Source: Caryophanales bacterium UBA2450
GTDB taxonomy: Bacteria > Bacillota_I > Bacilli_A > RFN20 > CAG-826
Length of the DNA stretch: 64,000 nucleotides
Direction: 5' to 3'
NCBI GenBank assembly: GCA_002342545.1
Contig: DDQE01000050.1
Span: 1 to 64,000 of the forward strand
The position numbers and the translations under genes were made by a program. Below, piece after piece: positions 63,675 through 64,000 of this stretch. Every line of letters begins with the position of its first letter. The stretch's first letter is position 1. The notes under the pieces are model-generated. The model was not told the origin of the DNA and searched no databases. It worked only from the letters and a program-made list of their open reading frames with translations.

Positions 63675-63687
63675 TCCCCTCTTTTTC
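63665..63687 (+). terminator. Terminator at the end of ftsH
   Basis: GGGGGA (63665-63670) pairs with TCCCCT (63675-63680, one G-U pair) around ATAA and is followed by CTTTTTC. It ends only 5 nt before the next ATG, so it may act as an attenuator for dus. Confidence 0.75.
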
Positions 63688-63691
63688 TTAT

Positions 63692-64000
63692 ATGTTTAAG
63701 ATTGGAAATTTAGAAATAAAATCGAATGTTGTTCTTGCCCCAATGGCAGGAATTACCTCTAGTGCATATCGCAAGTTTTGTGCTTCTTTTGGAGTTGGAT
63801 ATGTTGTTACAGAAATGGTTTCTGATATGGGTTTAATCTATGGAAATAAAGAGACAAAATCCTATGTCACCTTTGAAAAGCTCGATGTTCCAACTGGAGT
63901 CCAATTATTCGGCAATTCGGAAGAAAATCTGGCAAAAGCGGCATTAATTTGCGAAAAATTAAATGAAAATATCGATTTTTACGATATCAATATGGGGTGT
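63692..64000 (+). CDS. dus: tRNA-dihydrouridine synthase, 5' part (cut by window end)
   Basis: The first 103 codons are present. The N-terminus FKIGNLEIKSNVVLAPMAGI, then EMVSDMGLIYGN and VQLFGNSEENLAKAA and finally IDFYDINMGC, match the DusB-type flavoenzymes that reduce uridine to dihydrouridine in tRNA. The active-site Cys lies further on, beyond the window or at its last codon region. ATG 63692 has no Shine-Dalgarno and follows the ftsH terminator directly. Order ftsH-dus agrees with ftsH-dusB in Bacillus, though the genes between them there are absent. Confidence 0.9.
   Translation, partial: MFKIGNLEIKSNVVLAPMAGITSSAYRKFCASFGVGYVVTEMVSDMGLIYGNKETKSYVTFEKLDVPTGVQLFGNSEENLAKAALICEKLNENIDFYDINMGC

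Overview
The window is AT-rich (roughly one third G+C), densely packed bacterial DNA read with the standard code: TGA is a stop (the protease gene ending at 50589) and tryptophan is TGG. Gene content and order point to an uncultured low-GC Bacillota close to the Mollicutes/Erysipelotrichia boundary, for example the gut lineages once called Mollicutes RF39/RFN20. Supporting points are the SufCDSUB operon, RecX, YhaM, DUF368, an RqcP gene, the order pth-mfd-rqcP-tilS-ftsH-dus known from Bacillus but without its sporulation genes, and OppD/OppF ATPases with long lysine-rich insertions. The taxonomic placement is an inference.

Layout. 1-3.5 kb: sugar phosphotransferase, flippase-like membrane protein, recX, yhaM. 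3.5-5.4 kb: an intact IS1182-like element with 42-bp terminal inverted repeats. 5.4-11.2 kb (minus strand): Fic protein, HIT hydrolase and two large PrsA-like lipoproteins. 11.3-18.5 kb: sufC-D-S-U-B followed without a gap by mnmG-rsmG. 18.6-19.9 kb: a solitary HipA-like kinase gene between two near-identical 39-bp repeats. 20-22.6 kb: FMN riboswitch and ribU, a 27-residue membrane peptide gene resembling a type I toxin, a 59-residue ferredoxin, an IspD/TarI cytidylyltransferase and a small membrane protein.

22.7-55 kb is a secretion and scavenging island. It holds a giant subtilase, a peptide-binding lipoprotein and a Big_2 lipoprotein in one operon; oppBCDF; then a secreted endonuclease I, a lipoprotein, two more subtilases, a clostripain-type protease and an M6-type metalloprotease. 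Most of these carry Ig-like repeats and either a lipobox or a C-terminal membrane anchor. The endonuclease and one subtilase share a C-terminal module of about 355 residues. The likely division of labour is extracellular digestion of protein and nucleic acid, capture of peptides by the binding protein and import by OppBCDF, with the PrsA-like lipoproteins helping the secreted enzymes fold. 55-64 kb: DUF368 (PopT-type) transporter, then pth-mfd-rqcP-tilS-ftsH and the start of a dus gene cut by the window edge.

Notable points: mfd appears to start at an ACG codon with a perfectly placed Shine-Dalgarno; several genes have a -10 box 6-8 nt before the start codon (leaderless mRNAs); the transposase start site lies inside a hairpin; the IS ends are themselves terminators; terminator and promoter elements are repeatedly overlaid. 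No tRNA, rRNA or CRISPR array was found.
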